Shown piece by piece: positions 46,983 to 57,407 of a DNA stretch of 64,000 nucleotides. A model generated the notes under the pieces. The model saw only the letters and a program-made list of their open reading frames with translations. It was not told the DNA's origin and made no database searches. The translations under genes and the position numbers were made by a program. The stretch is from Pseudomonas fluorescens (GTDB lineage Bacteria > Pseudomonadota > Gammaproteobacteria > Pseudomonadales > Pseudomonadaceae): positions 186,001 to 250,000 of the forward strand of contig NZ_MOBX01000005.1 in NCBI RefSeq assembly GCF_003732425.1. The letters run 5' to 3'. Each line of letters opens with the position of its first letter. The first letter of the stretch is position 1.

Positions 46983-47792
46983 ATGACCAAGAAAATCCTG
47001 TCCCACCCAGTCAAAGCACTGGCCTTGGCCCTCGGCCTGTTCAGCTCGGCCGTGTTCGCCGCCGATGCTCCGTTGAAAATCGGCACCACCGCCGCCTTCG
47101 CCATCCCGCTGGAAGCCGCCGTCGAAGAGGCCTCCAAACAAGGCCTGAACGTCGAACTGGTGGAGTTCACCGACTGGATCGCGCCGAACGTCAGCCTCGC
47201 CGCCGGCGACATCGACGTGAACTACTTCCAGCACATCCCGTTCCTGGAGAACGCCAAAGCCGCGTCGGGTTTTGATCTGGTGCCGTTCGCCCCGGGGATC
47301 ATCAACAACGTCGGTCTCTACTCGAAAAAATACAAAAGCTTCGATGAGCTGCCCGAAGGCGCCAGCGTTGCCATCGCCAACGACCCGATCAACAGCGGTC
47401 GTGGTTTGCAACTGCTGGCCAAGGCCGGTTTGATCACGCTGAAACCGGGTGTTGGCTACAAAGCCACCGAAGACGACATCGTCGCCAACCCGAAGAAAAT
47501 CAAAATCCTCCAGGTCGAAGCCGTGCAATTGGTGCGCGCCTACGACGACGCCGATCTAGTCCAGGGTTACCCCGCCTACATCCGTCTGGCGAAGACCTTC
47601 GATGCCGGTTCCGCATTGCTGTTCGACGGCCTCGATCACAAGGAATACGTGATTCAGTTTGTCATTCAGCCGAAGAGCAAAACCGATCCACGCCTGATCA
47701 AGTTCGTCGACATCTACCAGCACTCGCCAGCCGTTCGCGCTGCACTGGATAAGGCTCACGGCAAGCTGTATCAAGCCGGTTGGGAAAGCTGA
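46983..47792 (+). CDS. MetQ/NlpA-family ABC transporter substrate-binding protein
   Basis: 269 residues from [10 protein letters not shown], with GGAAAAA upstream. Signal peptide 1–25 ([13 protein letters not shown]); no lipobox Cys, so it is a soluble periplasmic protein rather than a lipoprotein. Seen: NlpA fold with [40 protein letters not shown] and [20 protein letters not shown]. In operon with metN- and metI-type genes. Methionine, or in this sulfur context another sulfur compound, is the probable ligand. Confidence 0.87.
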   Translation: MTKKILSHPVKALALALGLFSSAVFAADAPLKIGTTAAFAIPLEAAVEEASKQGLNVELVEFTDWIAPNVSLAAGDIDVNYFQHIPFLENAKAASGFDLVPFAPGIINNVGLYSKKYKSFDELPEGASVAIANDPINSGRGLQLLAKAGLITLKPGVGYKATEDDIVANPKKIKILQVEAVQLVRAYDDADLVQGYPAYIRLAKTFDAGSALLFDGLDHKEYVIQFVIQPKSKTDPRLIKFVDIYQHSPAVRAALDKAHGKLYQAGWES

Positions 47793-47794
47793 GC

Positions 47795-48916
47795 ATGACG
47801 GCCGCGATCCAACGGCGACCGGAAATTCCGGAGCCACACAACGCCGAAAAAACCGAGCTGCACCCCGAGTTGAATCGCGCCCACGTACGCTTTATCGGCC
47901 TGGGCAAAACCTACAACGGCCGGCAAGGTCCGGTTGCGGCATTGCAGGGCATCGATCTGGCGATCCAGCGCGGTGAAGTGTTCGGCATTATCGGCCGCAG
48001 CGGCGCTGGCAAGTCATCGCTGATCCGCACGATCAATCGTCTGGAACAACCGACGTCAGGGCGGGTGTTGATCGATCAAGTCGACATTGGCGAGTTCGAT
48101 GAAAATCGTCTCGTCGCGCTGCGCCGACGCATCGGCATGATCTTTCAGCACTTCAATCTGATGTCGGCCAAGACCGTTTGGCAGAACGTCGAACTGCCAC
48201 TGAAAGTCGCTGGCGTGCCGAAAGAACAACGCGAAAAAAAGGTTCGCGAACTGCTCGAACTGGTCGGCCTGCAAGCCAAGCACAAAGCCTACCCGGCGCA
48301 GCTGTCCGGCGGGCAGAAGCAGCGTGTCGGCATCGCCCGCGCACTGGTGCATGACCCGGATATTTTGCTCTGCGACGAGGCGACTTCGGCGCTCGATCCG
48401 GAGACCACCCAGTCGATCCTCGGTCTGCTGCGCGAGATCAACCAGCGTCTGGGTCTGACTATCGTTTTGATCACCCATGAGATGGCCGTGATCCGCGAGA
48501 TCTGCGACCGCGTTGTCGTGCTGGAGCATGGCCGGGTGGTTGAGCAAGGCCCGGTCTGGGAAGTGTTCGGCAATCCGCAGCACGAGGTCAGCCAGACATT
48601 ACTCGCGCCGCTGCAACACGCGTTGCCGGAAGAGTTGCAGAACCGTTTGCACGGCCAACCGCCCTCCGCTGACGCGGCTGTGGTGTTGCGTTTGCAGTTC
48701 ACCGGCAGCGCCAGTGATGAACCGGATCTGGCGGCGCTGTTCGCCGCGCTCGGCGGGCGAGTGAAGTTGCTGCAGGGTGGCGTCGAGCGGATTCAGGGGC
48801 ATGCGCTGGGGCAATTGTTGTTGGCCGTCAGCGGCTCAGCGTTCAGTGCCGAGCAATTAAGCGAGCGCGCCGCGCCGTGGGCGCAACGCGTGGAGGTAGT
48901 GGGTTATGTGGTTTGA
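47795..48916 (+). CDS. MetN-type ABC transporter ATP-binding protein
   Basis: 373 residues from the ATG at 47795, two bases after the stop of the metQ-type gene. Seen: Walker [10 protein letters not shown], signature LSGGQKQR, Walker [16 protein letters not shown]-loop [16 protein letters not shown]-terminal NIL/ACT-like domain (about 290–373) follows the ATPase; in MetN this binds methionine and inhibits transport. It overlaps the metI-type gene by 11 bases. The N-terminus carries an extra 30 residues before the ATPase. Confidence 0.92.
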   Translation: MTAAIQRRPEIPEPHNAEKTELHPELNRAHVRFIGLGKTYNGRQGPVAALQGIDLAIQRGEVFGIIGRSGAGKSSLIRTINRLEQPTSGRVLIDQVDIGEFDENRLVALRRRIGMIFQHFNLMSAKTVWQNVELPLKVAGVPKEQREKKVRELLELVGLQAKHKAYPAQLSGGQKQRVGIARALVHDPDILLCDEATSALDPETTQSILGLLREINQRLGLTIVLITHEMAVIREICDRVVVLEHGRVVEQGPVWEVFGNPQHEVSQTLLAPLQHALPEELQNRLHGQPPSADAAVVLRLQFTGSASDEPDLAALFAALGGRVKLLQGGVERIQGHALGQLLLAVSGSAFSAEQLSERAAPWAQRVEVVGYVV

Positions 48917-49550
48917 TCGCTTGCTGCAAGGCTTTATCGACACGTTCCTGATGGTCGGTGTTTCGTCACTGATCGCCTTGCTGGTGGGGATTCCCATGGC
49001 GGTGATTCTGGTCACCAGCGACAAGGGCGGGATCTATGAAGCGCCGGTGTTGAACCGTGCCTTGGGCGCGTTCGTGAACCTGTTCCGTTCCATCCCGTTT
49101 CTGATTCTGATGGTCGCGCTGATTCCGTTTACCCGGTTGATTGTCGGCACCACTTACGGTGTGTGGGCGGCCGTGGTGCCGCTGACCATTGCGGCGACGC
49201 CGTTCTTTGCGCGAATCGCCGAGGTAAGTCTGCGCGAGGTCGATCATGGCTTGATCGAAGCCGCGCAGGCGATGGGTTGCCGGCGCTGGCACATCGTCTG
49301 GCATGTGCTGTTGCCAGAAGCGCTGCCGGGGATTGTTGGGGGATTCACGATTACGCTGGTGACGATGATCAACTCGTCGGCCATGGCCGGGGCGATTGGC
49401 GCGGGCGGGTTGGGCGATATCGCTTATCGCTACGGCTATCAGCGGTTTGACAGCCAGATCATGTTGACGGTGATTGTATTGCTGGTGGCGTTGGTGGCGG
49501 TGATTCAGTTGGGTGGGGATCGGTTGGCTCGGGGCCTTAACAAACGCTAA
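48906..49550 (+). CDS. MetI-type ABC transporter permease
   Basis: 214 residues with five membrane helices. Seen: [40 protein letters not shown] (loop that docks on the ATPase) and [20 protein letters not shown], typical of MetI. It is the last gene of the metQNI-type operon, next to the sfnB unit, so the imported compound may feed the monooxygenases. Confidence 0.92.
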   Translation: MWFDRLLQGFIDTFLMVGVSSLIALLVGIPMAVILVTSDKGGIYEAPVLNRALGAFVNLFRSIPFLILMVALIPFTRLIVGTTYGVWAAVVPLTIAATPFFARIAEVSLREVDHGLIEAAQAMGCRRWHIVWHVLLPEALPGIVGGFTITLVTMINSSAMAGAIGAGGLGDIAYRYGYQRFDSQIMLTVIVLLVALVAVIQLGGDRLARGLNKR

Positions 49551-49564
49551 GGAAAGATCAACAC

Positions 49565-49625
49565 CGTAGGCAGCTCCTGCAATGATGCATATTCTGCAGG
49601 AGCTGCCGCAGGCTGCGATTTTTTC
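49565..49625. repeat. Family B inverted repeat, short form
   Basis: Two inverted copies with a 15-base loop after the metI-type gene; only one carries the GGCTGCGATTTTTT end. Probably the terminator of that operon and of the convergent gene. Confidence 0.85.
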
Positions 49626-49664
49626 TGACTTGCGGCGAGCGCCAGCAAATGTTCGGGATGAAAC

Positions 49665-51140
49665 TCAACCGTTAACGAGACTCTTCAACCACTCGTCATC
49701 CGCCAGGTGCGCCTGATGCAACCGCTGCAGATCACGGGCGGCGCAAATGATGCTGTCGGCGTTTCTTGCCGCCATTTGTGCCCTCACGGCTGGACTGCTG
49801 TTGAACAGGATCAGGGCCGTATCAATGTCTTGAACCCCTGCGACACCTGAATGCTCGCGCACGCCCGCTATGAACCAGGGAAGGTTGGTGCCGAAGGCGT
49901 TCAGGTAATCCACCGTGAGTCCTCCCTGCATGATCACCTCGGAGATGCCGCGCCACTCGGAGTCGTGACCCGGCACAGGGCGGTTCAGAGATGACTGCGC
50001 GCGGGCATCCAGATAGAAGAAATCCCGCGCGCTGGGGCCAATGCTGTTGAAGCGGCTGATGCGGGTGGTATGCAAAAACTCATGACCCAACAGCAGCCGC
50101 AGCGTATTTTCCAGAACGTGAGACAGGTTGATAAAAATCCGGCCGTGAAAATCATCGGGATTCATCCAGCCCTGGCGTAGCTGGTGACTGGATTGCACTC
50201 CGTTGATCTTGTTCTCGCCCCATACACCCCGATATTCCGCCGACAACGATTGCCCTCGTTGCAAAGCGTCGATGAGTAGGGGTTTGATCACTTCGTGGGC
50301 ACTGCCAAAATAGCTCGCCAGAACGCCGTTGATCTCAAGGTAGTTGGCGCGAATTGCAAAGTGCGCATCGGTAAAAATGCGTTCCACGGCGAGTAACTCC
50401 GAGCGCACGATGGCGGCTTGCTCCGCCGGAAACTGCATCAGGCCGCGAGCAACCATTACCTCACCCGCTGCCATGGCGGTCTCGAACCGGTCGTTCTTGC
50501 CGTCATGTACGGCGGCCGGCAGCGGGTTCTCGGCATCCTGCCTGTCGTGCCCTGCAGCCGCTTGAGCGCCTGTCGCGTCGTGCGCATTATCGTGCGGTTG
50601 ATTCTGCGAACTGTTCGCCCGCGCCGACAAGTCAACGGTGTTGCCGATGTCGGACAGAGGCAGCGAGGGTTCGAGCTTCCAGGTCATCGTCTCGCGGTCC
50701 AGAACAAGAAACGGCCCCGGTGCCAGCTCCGATGCCAGACGTGCCCTGCACCGGTGCGTCCCGGGAATCTTGCGAACCAGCACCACGCCCCCTTGAGCCA
50801 GGTTCACGTAATGATTGCCCTTGTGTGCCCAGAAGCCCTGGCCGTCGACCTCGGGGGCAGCGGCCAGGGTCATCAATACATAACGGTCCAGTGACCGGAC
50901 ATCGCTGTTAAGTGGTTTGATCGGAGCCAGCACCGGGGTGATCGTAATCGGGGAATTCGACTGCAGCGTTGCCGTGTCTGGCGCGGTCATGGACTCTGCT
51001 TCGCCGTTGATTGAATGGCGTGGAGCCTTGGCTGCCGGGCCGTCGGCAAAGCTGCCGCTGCGTCGCACAGAAGGCGAACCGGTTGCTGTTGGGGAACCAG
51101 CCGACGACGAATGAGTGCCGGGTTTGCGAATAACGACCAT
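49665..51140 (-). CDS. Large protein with HEFLH zinc-peptidase motif, possible secreted toxin or effector
   Basis: 491 residues from MVVIRKPGTH; the ATG at 51140 has AGGAAA eight bases upstream. No signal peptide. The N-terminus (about 1–70) is low complexity, rich in Ser, Thr and Pro. A module about 85–165 (YVNLAQGGVVLVRKIPGTHR) resembles a repeat I associate with large Pseudomonas toxin proteins. Further on, LLLGHEFLHTTR (HEFLH at 353–357) is an HExxH zinc-peptidase motif in a helical setting. Its third ligand is not obvious. It is an isolated gene between an importer and a methyltransferase. I infer a metalloprotease effector with unknown target; function is not shown. Confidence 0.55.
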   Translation of the reverse strand: MVVIRKPGTHSSSAGSPTATGSPSVRRSGSFADGPAAKAPRHSINGEAESMTAPDTATLQSNSPITITPVLAPIKPLNSDVRSLDRYVLMTLAAAPEVDGQGFWAHKGNHYVNLAQGGVVLVRKIPGTHRCRARLASELAPGPFLVLDRETMTWKLEPSLPLSDIGNTVDLSARANSSQNQPHDNAHDATGAQAAAGHDRQDAENPLPAAVHDGKNDRFETAMAAGEVMVARGLMQFPAEQAAIVRSELLAVERIFTDAHFAIRANYLEINGVLASYFGSAHEVIKPLLIDALQRGQSLSAEYRGVWGENKINGVQSSHQLRQGWMNPDDFHGRIFINLSHVLENTLRLLLGHEFLHTTRISRFNSIGPSARDFFYLDARAQSSLNRPVPGHDSEWRGISEVIMQGGLTVDYLNAFGTNLPWFIAGVREHSGVAGVQDIDTALILFNSSPAVRAQMAARNADSIICAARDLQRLHQAHLADDEWLKSLVNG

Positions 51141-51370
51141 GGACATTTCCTTTTATTGAAGTCATTCCTGAAAAAACGCGGCAAAGAGCGTGAAAGCCGT
51201 CTACCGCGCGGGGGCGTTATTTCAATGCCATGTTGATGAGCAGGTGCGGTACATATGTATTGCACACGGAACGCTTTTCCATGCTGGCTCACCTTGCGCA
51301 CGATAGGCGACACAGCAGCGCTGCGCGGTGGCGTATATTTGCCAGATTCCGATGACCCGGGCAGCCGACC

Positions 51371-51997
51371 ATGAAACAGACCCCTACCGACCTCGAACAG
51401 ATCACCGCCACCACCCTCAGCCACTACAACGCGGTGGCCGAAGACTTCCGCGAAGGCACCCGCGATCACGATGTCAGCCAGAACATCGAGGCGTTGTTGC
51501 GCCATATTCAAGGTATGGCGCCATTTACGATTCTGGATTTCGGCTGCGGTCCCGGGCGGGATTTGCAAACGTTTACGCGCATGGGCCACATCGCCGTCGG
51601 CCTCGACGGCTCGCAAGCATTTGCGCGAATGGCACGTGAGGACAGCGGTTGCGAGGTGCTGCAACAGGACTTTCTCAAGCTGGATCTACCGGCTGAGCGT
51701 TTCGACGGGATTTTCGCCAATGCGGTGTTGTTCCATGTGCCGTTGCAAGAGTTGCCGCGAGTGTTGAAACAATTGCACGGCACGTTGAAACCGGGTGGCG
51801 TGTTGTTCAGTTCCAACCCGCGCGGGGATAACCGCGAGGGCTGGAACGGGCCGCGCTATGGTTCGTATCACGATCTGGAGGCATGGCGCGGGCTGCTCAC
51901 CCGCGCCGGATTCGTCGAACTGGAACATTACTTCCGCCCGGCAGGCCTGCCACGCGAGCAGCAGCCGTGGCTGGCCAGCGTCTGGCGCAAGGGCTGA
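51371..51997 (+). CDS. SAM-dependent methyltransferase, class I
   Basis: 208 residues. Seen: motif I ILDFGCGPGRDLQTF (about 54–68), the acidic end of strand 2 (GLDGSQAF), motif II-like FDGIFANAVLFHVP and motif III-like LKPGGVLFSSNPRG. Such enzymes methylate small molecules, quinones or lipids; the target cannot be read. Convergent with the exported 750-residue protein, whose stop is two bases away, so the two genes share a terminator-free junction. Confidence 0.85.
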   Translation: MKQTPTDLEQITATTLSHYNAVAEDFREGTRDHDVSQNIEALLRHIQGMAPFTILDFGCGPGRDLQTFTRMGHIAVGLDGSQAFARMAREDSGCEVLQQDFLKLDLPAERFDGIFANAVLFHVPLQELPRVLKQLHGTLKPGGVLFSSNPRGDNREGWNGPRYGSYHDLEAWRGLLTRAGFVELEHYFRPAGLPREQQPWLASVWRKG

Positions 51998-51998
51998 G

Positions 51999-54251
51999 TC
52001 AGGGAGCCAGCTGCACCCGGTAGTGGCTGACGGTACCTTCCGGCAGCAGCACCGTAATGCTCTCGCCGGGCAGGGTCCGGCCGTCCACTTCACGCGGGGC
52101 TGTATTGAAGTTGGCCAGCAGCCGAGTGCCGTCTTCAAATGATGTCTGCTGTACGTACCGATCTTCGCTCAGCCATTGAAAACCGGTGAGTGCCTGAGTC
52201 GCCAGGCGCTCATGCAATGGACGGAAAAATGCATCCTGCCGGGCAATCACCGGCAGCCGCTGCGCCAGCGTTGTCGCACTCAGGTGATACAGCGGCGGTA
52301 CGTTGTAGAGCAATTGCGCAAGCTCGTTTTCCACCCTTGCGTTGCTGGGTTTCAGACTGTCGAACAGCCAGTGATGGCTGGTGATGAGCGAACCATGGAA
52401 CACCGCCTGGTACAGCGGCAAACGGCTGGCCGGGTCAAAATGGATGCGCCGCAGCGATTCCTTTATTGGCACAGATTTGAAAAATACGGCCGGTTGCTCC
52501 AGTGGAAACCAGCTGCCGACAAAATATTCGGAGTCAGGGTTTTTGCTCATGTCCGCATCCCCCCAACCGATCACCGGAGTCTGCATGCCATGCGCGAACA
52601 GCACGCCTTGAGCCGTCGTCGCATTGCCGTCCTCGGAACCGCTGGGCAGTTGCAGCGCTTCGTTGATCCAGCGCGAGGCCGCGACGTTGCCCTCGGCGTT
52701 CTGCGCCTGCGTCATGGAGGCCTCCGCTCGGTAGCTGTCGAACAACATGCCAGTGGCGTAAGCATCGAGAAACCAACTGTTGAAACCGGCGGCGACGCTG
52801 ACCGCTTTGACTCGTTTCTCCAGCAAAGGGCGCACGCAACGCGGGTCGGTGTAATGACCCGATTGCTGAAAGCCGCTTTTCATCGTGCGATTCTCCAGCA
52901 CGATGGCGCACTCGCGGTAAGCCGTGTCACCCAGATGGGCAGTGGTCCAGTCCGGGTTCTCATCCCGACTCAGCGCCGTCTCGTAAGAATCATACGGCGC
53001 GAGCAGATACCCCGCCTGCACACCCGCGCGAACCGCCTCGGGATGCCAGAGCCCGCCCTCCCAGCCCTCGCCAAGACCCAGCCACAGGCGTGACAGCCCG
53101 GCGTCTTGCAGTTGCTCAATCGTATCCAGAGACAAGGTGCTGCCCCATTGCTCAGGATGAGCTGTCAAGGCTCCGGCGAACTCACCGGCCAGTTGCCTGC
53201 GCAGGACCGCGTAACCTTCGACCAGAACCTGCATGTCCGGCACCGCGCGGGCTTGCCAGGTTTTGCGCGCCTGAGTGTTCAGCGCTCGATTGAGGCTGCG
53301 CAGCAGCATGCTTTGCTGATAACGATTGAGCACCGTTTGGGTGGCGAGCAGCTGCAAGGCTTCACGATCCATCCCGCCGCGCAATGCGCCGGCAAGCTCG
53401 GTCTGGCCGCGCAACTTGCCAAGCAACGCCGGCCAGTTACGCACATCCTTTTGCCCGAGCAGATCGTTTCCCCACAGGTAAACATGACTGGCGCCCAACA
53501 GTTTTCGCGACGACGGCGTTTTCTCAAGCTTGCTGCTCAGGCTTTCGTGACGGCCGGTGTCGATCAGCCATTGTCGGTAGCGCTTGGCGCCGGCCAGCGG
53601 CTCGGCGGCGCCCAGAAACAGGCTGAACGTCAACGCTGTCGACGGTTTGAGTGCCGTGAATTGATGCCGCACCGACAACGCGAGCGTGTCGCCTTCAGCG
53701 CTGAACAGCAGTTGATTGTTGTAGGGGTTGGTCAGCAACCAGCTGAGGCTGAATCCTTCATGCTCGACGCCCCAGATCGGCAGACTCATGTCCTGGGTGG
53801 TATTGAGCATCCCTAGACTCACCAGGAACGCCTGCCACACCGGATCGCCGCGCGGCACATAATGCCCCTCGGCCAATGGCCAGATCAGGCCCTTGCCCAT
53901 GGCATTGCCGGGTTGGCGCAAGAACTCAAGTTCAGCCGGGCCGCGTGCGGTGATCGAGAAGCTCAGGTCGCGTTGATCGAGATCAACGCTGAGTGACCAG
54001 GCGCCATCGTCCCACTGCCAGTCGACGCGATTGTCGCGTTGCACCAGGTTGCTGACCCTGTGCGCGGCAACACCCGCCGATGCTTGCACAGTCGCGCTGT
54101 TGGCCGGGGTGACTCGGACGGCGAGGGTTGCGGGGTCGAGCTGTACGCGCCACAGCGGGTTTTCCAGCAGCGTTTCGGCCAGCGATGAGGGTGACAGGCA
54201 CAGGCCGGCCATCAACAGCAGTTGGCGCAGCCAGCAAGTGACCGTCGACAT
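51999..54251 (-). CDS. Large exported protein, possibly a glycoside hydrolase
   Basis: 750 residues from MSTVTCWLRQ (signal peptide to about LAETLLE, residue 27) with a GGAGGAGG ribosome site. Residues 30–230 are beta-rich; a central region (about 360–640) looks like a TIM barrel: QDAGLSRLWLGLGEGWEGGL, AGYLLAPYDSYETA, NSWFLDAYATGMLFDSYRAE (an Asp as possible nucleophile), YFVGSWFPLEQPAVFF. A small C-terminal beta domain ends the protein. The layout is that of a glycoside hydrolase; GH101/DUF5696-like enzymes come to mind, but I cannot confirm the family. It would act in the periplasm or outside. Confidence 0.5.
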   Translation of the reverse strand: MSTVTCWLRQLLLMAGLCLSPSSLAETLLENPLWRVQLDPATLAVRVTPANSATVQASAGVAAHRVSNLVQRDNRVDWQWDDGAWSLSVDLDQRDLSFSITARGPAELEFLRQPGNAMGKGLIWPLAEGHYVPRGDPVWQAFLVSLGMLNTTQDMSLPIWGVEHEGFSLSWLLTNPYNNQLLFSAEGDTLALSVRHQFTALKPSTALTFSLFLGAAEPLAGAKRYRQWLIDTGRHESLSSKLEKTPSSRKLLGASHVYLWGNDLLGQKDVRNWPALLGKLRGQTELAGALRGGMDREALQLLATQTVLNRYQQSMLLRSLNRALNTQARKTWQARAVPDMQVLVEGYAVLRRQLAGEFAGALTAHPEQWGSTLSLDTIEQLQDAGLSRLWLGLGEGWEGGLWHPEAVRAGVQAGYLLAPYDSYETALSRDENPDWTTAHLGDTAYRECAIVLENRTMKSGFQQSGHYTDPRCVRPLLEKRVKAVSVAAGFNSWFLDAYATGMLFDSYRAEASMTQAQNAEGNVAASRWINEALQLPSGSEDGNATTAQGVLFAHGMQTPVIGWGDADMSKNPDSEYFVGSWFPLEQPAVFFKSVPIKESLRRIHFDPASRLPLYQAVFHGSLITSHHWLFDSLKPSNARVENELAQLLYNVPPLYHLSATTLAQRLPVIARQDAFFRPLHERLATQALTGFQWLSEDRYVQQTSFEDGTRLLANFNTAPREVDGRTLPGESITVLLPEGTVSHYRVQLAP

Positions 54252-54261
54252 CAGGTGCCCC

Positions 54262-54277
54262 TCCTCCATATGGAGGA
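54262..54277. promoter_or_regulatory. Perfect palindrome TCCTCCATATGGAGGA over the ribosome site of the 750-residue protein
   Basis: The 16-base palindrome includes part of the Shine-Dalgarno stretch of the minus-strand gene, which starts at 54251. In mRNA it could fold and hide the ribosome site; in DNA it could be an operator. Confidence 0.35.
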
Positions 54278-54341
54278 AGGACGGTAACGCAATCCATCAC
54301 GGTTGTAAGTCAGACCGTTCCCAAAGGTGTAACAAGCCCCC

Positions 54342-57300
54342 TCAGTGGGTTGATGGCGAAGCGTCCTTCCTCGGCTCGCGAATCTTGTACCAGGCCACAT
54401 ACAGCGCCGGCAGGAACAACAGCGTCAGCAAGGTCGCCACCACAATCCCGCCGATCATCGCGTAGGCCATCGGCCCCCAGAACACTTCCCGGGCGATCGG
54501 GATCATGCCCATGCTCGCCGCTGCAGCGGTCAGCAGGATCGGCCGGCGCCGGTGTTCGGTCGCTTCCACCACCGCATCCCATGGCGCATAGCCTTTGCGC
54601 TCGAACTCATCGATCTGTGTCACCAGAATCACCGAGTTCCGGATGATGATGCCGATCAGCGCCAGAATGCCGAGGATCGCCACGAAGCCCATTGGCGTGC
54701 CAGTCGGCACCAGCGCCAGCACCACACCGATCAGCCCCAGCGGCGCGACACTCGCGACGAGGAACATCTTCTGCACACTGTGCAACTGGATCATCAGGAA
54801 GGTCGCCATCAAAAACAGCATCAACGGCAAGACCTTGGCGATCGGCCCCTGGGCCTTGCCGCTTTCCTCTACCGTACCGCCGGTGGCGACTTTGTAGCCA
54901 ACCGGCAGTTTGTCAGCGAAGGCATCAATCGACGGCTTGAGCAGTCTCACCAGGTCGGTCGGCTGGATCTCGTCGCGCACCGAGGCCTTGATGGTGATGG
55001 TCGGCAAGCGGTCGCGACGCCACACCAGCGGCTGCTCCAGTTCATAACGCACGGTGGCGAACGCCAATAGCGGAATCGACGTGCCGCCCGGTGTGACGAT
55101 CTGCAGGTTTTGCAGGGTTTCCGGTGTGCCGCGTTCGGAATCCACCGCGCGCCCGACCACATTGATCAGGTAGATATCGTCATCGACCTGAGTCAACGGC
55201 GAGCCGCTGACGATGCTGTTCATCAGCTTCGCCACGTCTTCGGACGACAGCCCGAGCTGGCGTGCCTTGTCCTGGGCGATGTCGATACGCAGGACTTTGC
55301 CCGGCTCGTTCCAGTCGTAAATGATCTCGCCGATGTGCGAGTTCTTGTCCAGTTCGGTGGCCAGATCGATGGCGTGCTTGCGCACCTGGTCGATGTCCTT
55401 GCCACTGATCCGGTACTGGATCGGACGCCCCACCGGCGGGCCCATTTCCAGCGCCTGCACGTAACTGCCGATGCCGACGAAGTCTTTGTGCAAGCGCTCG
55501 CGCAGGCGTTGGCTCAACGCCTCACGGGCCTCGAAATCCTTGCTGACGATCACCAGTTGCGCGTAGTACGGGTTCTGCAATTGCTGGTCGAGAGGCAGGT
55601 AGAAACGGATCGCGCCCTGACCGATGTAGGTGCTCCAGCGCACGATGTCCGGATCGCCCTTGAGCGTCGCTTCGAGTTTGTCGACCGCTTTGCGGGTTTC
55701 ATCGATGGAGGCGTTTTGCGGCAGGTTCAGGTCGACCAGAATTTCCGGACGGTCCGAGGACGGGAAGAACTGGTTTTGCACAAAGCGCATGCAAAACACC
55801 GCCAGCACGAACAACAGCACGGTAATGCCGATCGCCCACCAGCGGTTGCGCATGGCCCATAACAGACCGCCATTGAACGCGCGACCGATCCGGCCCGGCT
55901 CGGCCTCATGGGGTTTTACGTTGGCACTGAGAATGTGCACGCCAATCACCGGGGCGAAGAACACCGCCACCACCCACGACACCAGCATCGCCACCGCGAT
56001 CACCGCGAACAGGGTGAAGGTGTACTCACCGGCGGAGCTGGCATTGAGGCCGATGGGCACGAAACCCGCGACGGTCACCAGCGTGCCAGTGAGCATCGGG
56101 AACGCCGTCGAGGTGTAGGCGAACGTCGCGGCCTGCTCGCGGGTCTCGCCCATTTCCAGGCGTGTGACCATCATCTCCACGGTGATCATTGCGTCATCCA
56201 CCAACAGGCCGAGGGCGATGATCAGGGCGCCGAGGGAAATCCGCTGCATGGTGATGCCGCTGTATTCCATGAACACAAATACCATCGCCAGCACCAGCGG
56301 AATTGAGCACGCCACCACCAGACCGGCGCGCACACCGAGACTGATAAAACTCACCACCAGTACGATAATCACTGCTTCGAACAACGCGCTGGTAAAGCCG
56401 CCAACCGCCTCTTCCACGACCACGGCCTGATCGGACACCGTGTGCACGCCGACGCCCACCGGCAAGTCTGCGGTCAGTTCATCGATACGTGTGTGCAGGG
56501 CCTTGCCGAACTCCTGAACGTTGCCGCCCTTCTGCATGGCAATGGCGAGACCGATCGCCGGTTTGCCGTCGAAGCGAAACTCCGGGGTGGCCGGGTCGAC
56601 GTAACCACGACTGATGTCGGCGATATCGGCCAGACGATAAAAGCGATCATTGAGCTTGAGGTTGACCTCGGCCAGATCCTTCTCCGACGCGAACTGCCCC
56701 GAGGTGCGCACGGAAATCCGTTCGGGACCTGCTTCGATCACACCCGCCGGGGTCACGGCGTTTTGCGATTGCAGGCTCTGCACAACCTGACGTTGATCGA
56801 TGCCCAGTGCAGCGAGTTTGCGCGTGGAGAAGTTCAGGTAAATCACTTCGTCCTGCTGGCCGACCATTTCGATCTTGCCCAGCCCCGGCACATTGCGGAT
56901 CTCGGCGCGGGCCTGCTCTACATAATCGCGCAGCTGGCGCATGGTCAAGCCATCGGCGGTGAACGCATACACCGAACCGAACACGTCACCGAACTCGTCG
57001 TTGAATCCCGGCCCCTGAATCCCTTGGGGAAACTGCCCGCGAATGTCATCGATCTTCTTGCGCACCTGGTACCAGATCTGCGGGATGTCCTTGGCACTGG
57101 TGGTGTCGCGAAGGTACACGTAGACCGTCGACTCGCCGGGGCGCGTGTAACTTTTCACGTAGTCGAGGGAGTCGAGCTCTTCGAGTTTTTTCTCGATGCG
57201 GTCGGTGACTTGCTTGAGCGTTTCCTCCTGGGTCGCGCCCGGCCATTTGGTCTGGATCACCATGGTCTTGATGGTGAAGGACGGGTCTTCTTCGCGCCCC

Positions 57301-57407
57301 AGATTGAAGTACGAGAACACGCCCATCAGCAACGCGACGAACATCAGGTACCAGACGAATGACTGATGCTTGAGGGCCCATTCGGAGAGGTTGAAAGAGC
57401 CTTTCAT
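54342..57407 (-). CDS. RND efflux transporter, TriC-like inner-membrane pump
   Basis: 1021 residues, full length, twelve membrane helices. Seen: N-terminal helix ending SYFNLGREEDPSFTIKTMV, TM4 acidic pair GLLVDDAMITVEMMV (proton relay), PVGRPIQYRISGKDIDQVRK in the porter region and the TM10–12 segment PTGTPMGFVAILGILALIGI. It expels drugs or detergents by proton antiport with an outer-membrane channel. It is preceded by two adaptor genes in the same operon, as in P. aeruginosa triABC; the channel gene (OpmH/TolC) is elsewhere. Start overlaps the second adaptor's stop by four bases. Confidence 0.9.
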   Translation of the reverse strand: MKGSFNLSEWALKHQSFVWYLMFVALLMGVFSYFNLGREEDPSFTIKTMVIQTKWPGATQEETLKQVTDRIEKKLEELDSLDYVKSYTRPGESTVYVYLRDTTSAKDIPQIWYQVRKKIDDIRGQFPQGIQGPGFNDEFGDVFGSVYAFTADGLTMRQLRDYVEQARAEIRNVPGLGKIEMVGQQDEVIYLNFSTRKLAALGIDQRQVVQSLQSQNAVTPAGVIEAGPERISVRTSGQFASEKDLAEVNLKLNDRFYRLADIADISRGYVDPATPEFRFDGKPAIGLAIAMQKGGNVQEFGKALHTRIDELTADLPVGVGVHTVSDQAVVVEEAVGGFTSALFEAVIIVLVVSFISLGVRAGLVVACSIPLVLAMVFVFMEYSGITMQRISLGALIIALGLLVDDAMITVEMMVTRLEMGETREQAATFAYTSTAFPMLTGTLVTVAGFVPIGLNASSAGEYTFTLFAVIAVAMLVSWVVAVFFAPVIGVHILSANVKPHEAEPGRIGRAFNGGLLWAMRNRWWAIGITVLLFVLAVFCMRFVQNQFFPSSDRPEILVDLNLPQNASIDETRKAVDKLEATLKGDPDIVRWSTYIGQGAIRFYLPLDQQLQNPYYAQLVIVSKDFEAREALSQRLRERLHKDFVGIGSYVQALEMGPPVGRPIQYRISGKDIDQVRKHAIDLATELDKNSHIGEIIYDWNEPGKVLRIDIAQDKARQLGLSSEDVAKLMNSIVSGSPLTQVDDDIYLINVVGRAVDSERGTPETLQNLQIVTPGGTSIPLLAFATVRYELEQPLVWRRDRLPTITIKASVRDEIQPTDLVRLLKPSIDAFADKLPVGYKVATGGTVEESGKAQGPIAKVLPLMLFLMATFLMIQLHSVQKMFLVASVAPLGLIGVVLALVPTGTPMGFVAILGILALIGIIIRNSVILVTQIDEFERKGYAPWDAVVEATEHRRRPILLTAAAASMGMIPIAREVFWGPMAYAMIGGIVVATLLTLLFLPALYVAWYKIREPRKDASPSTH

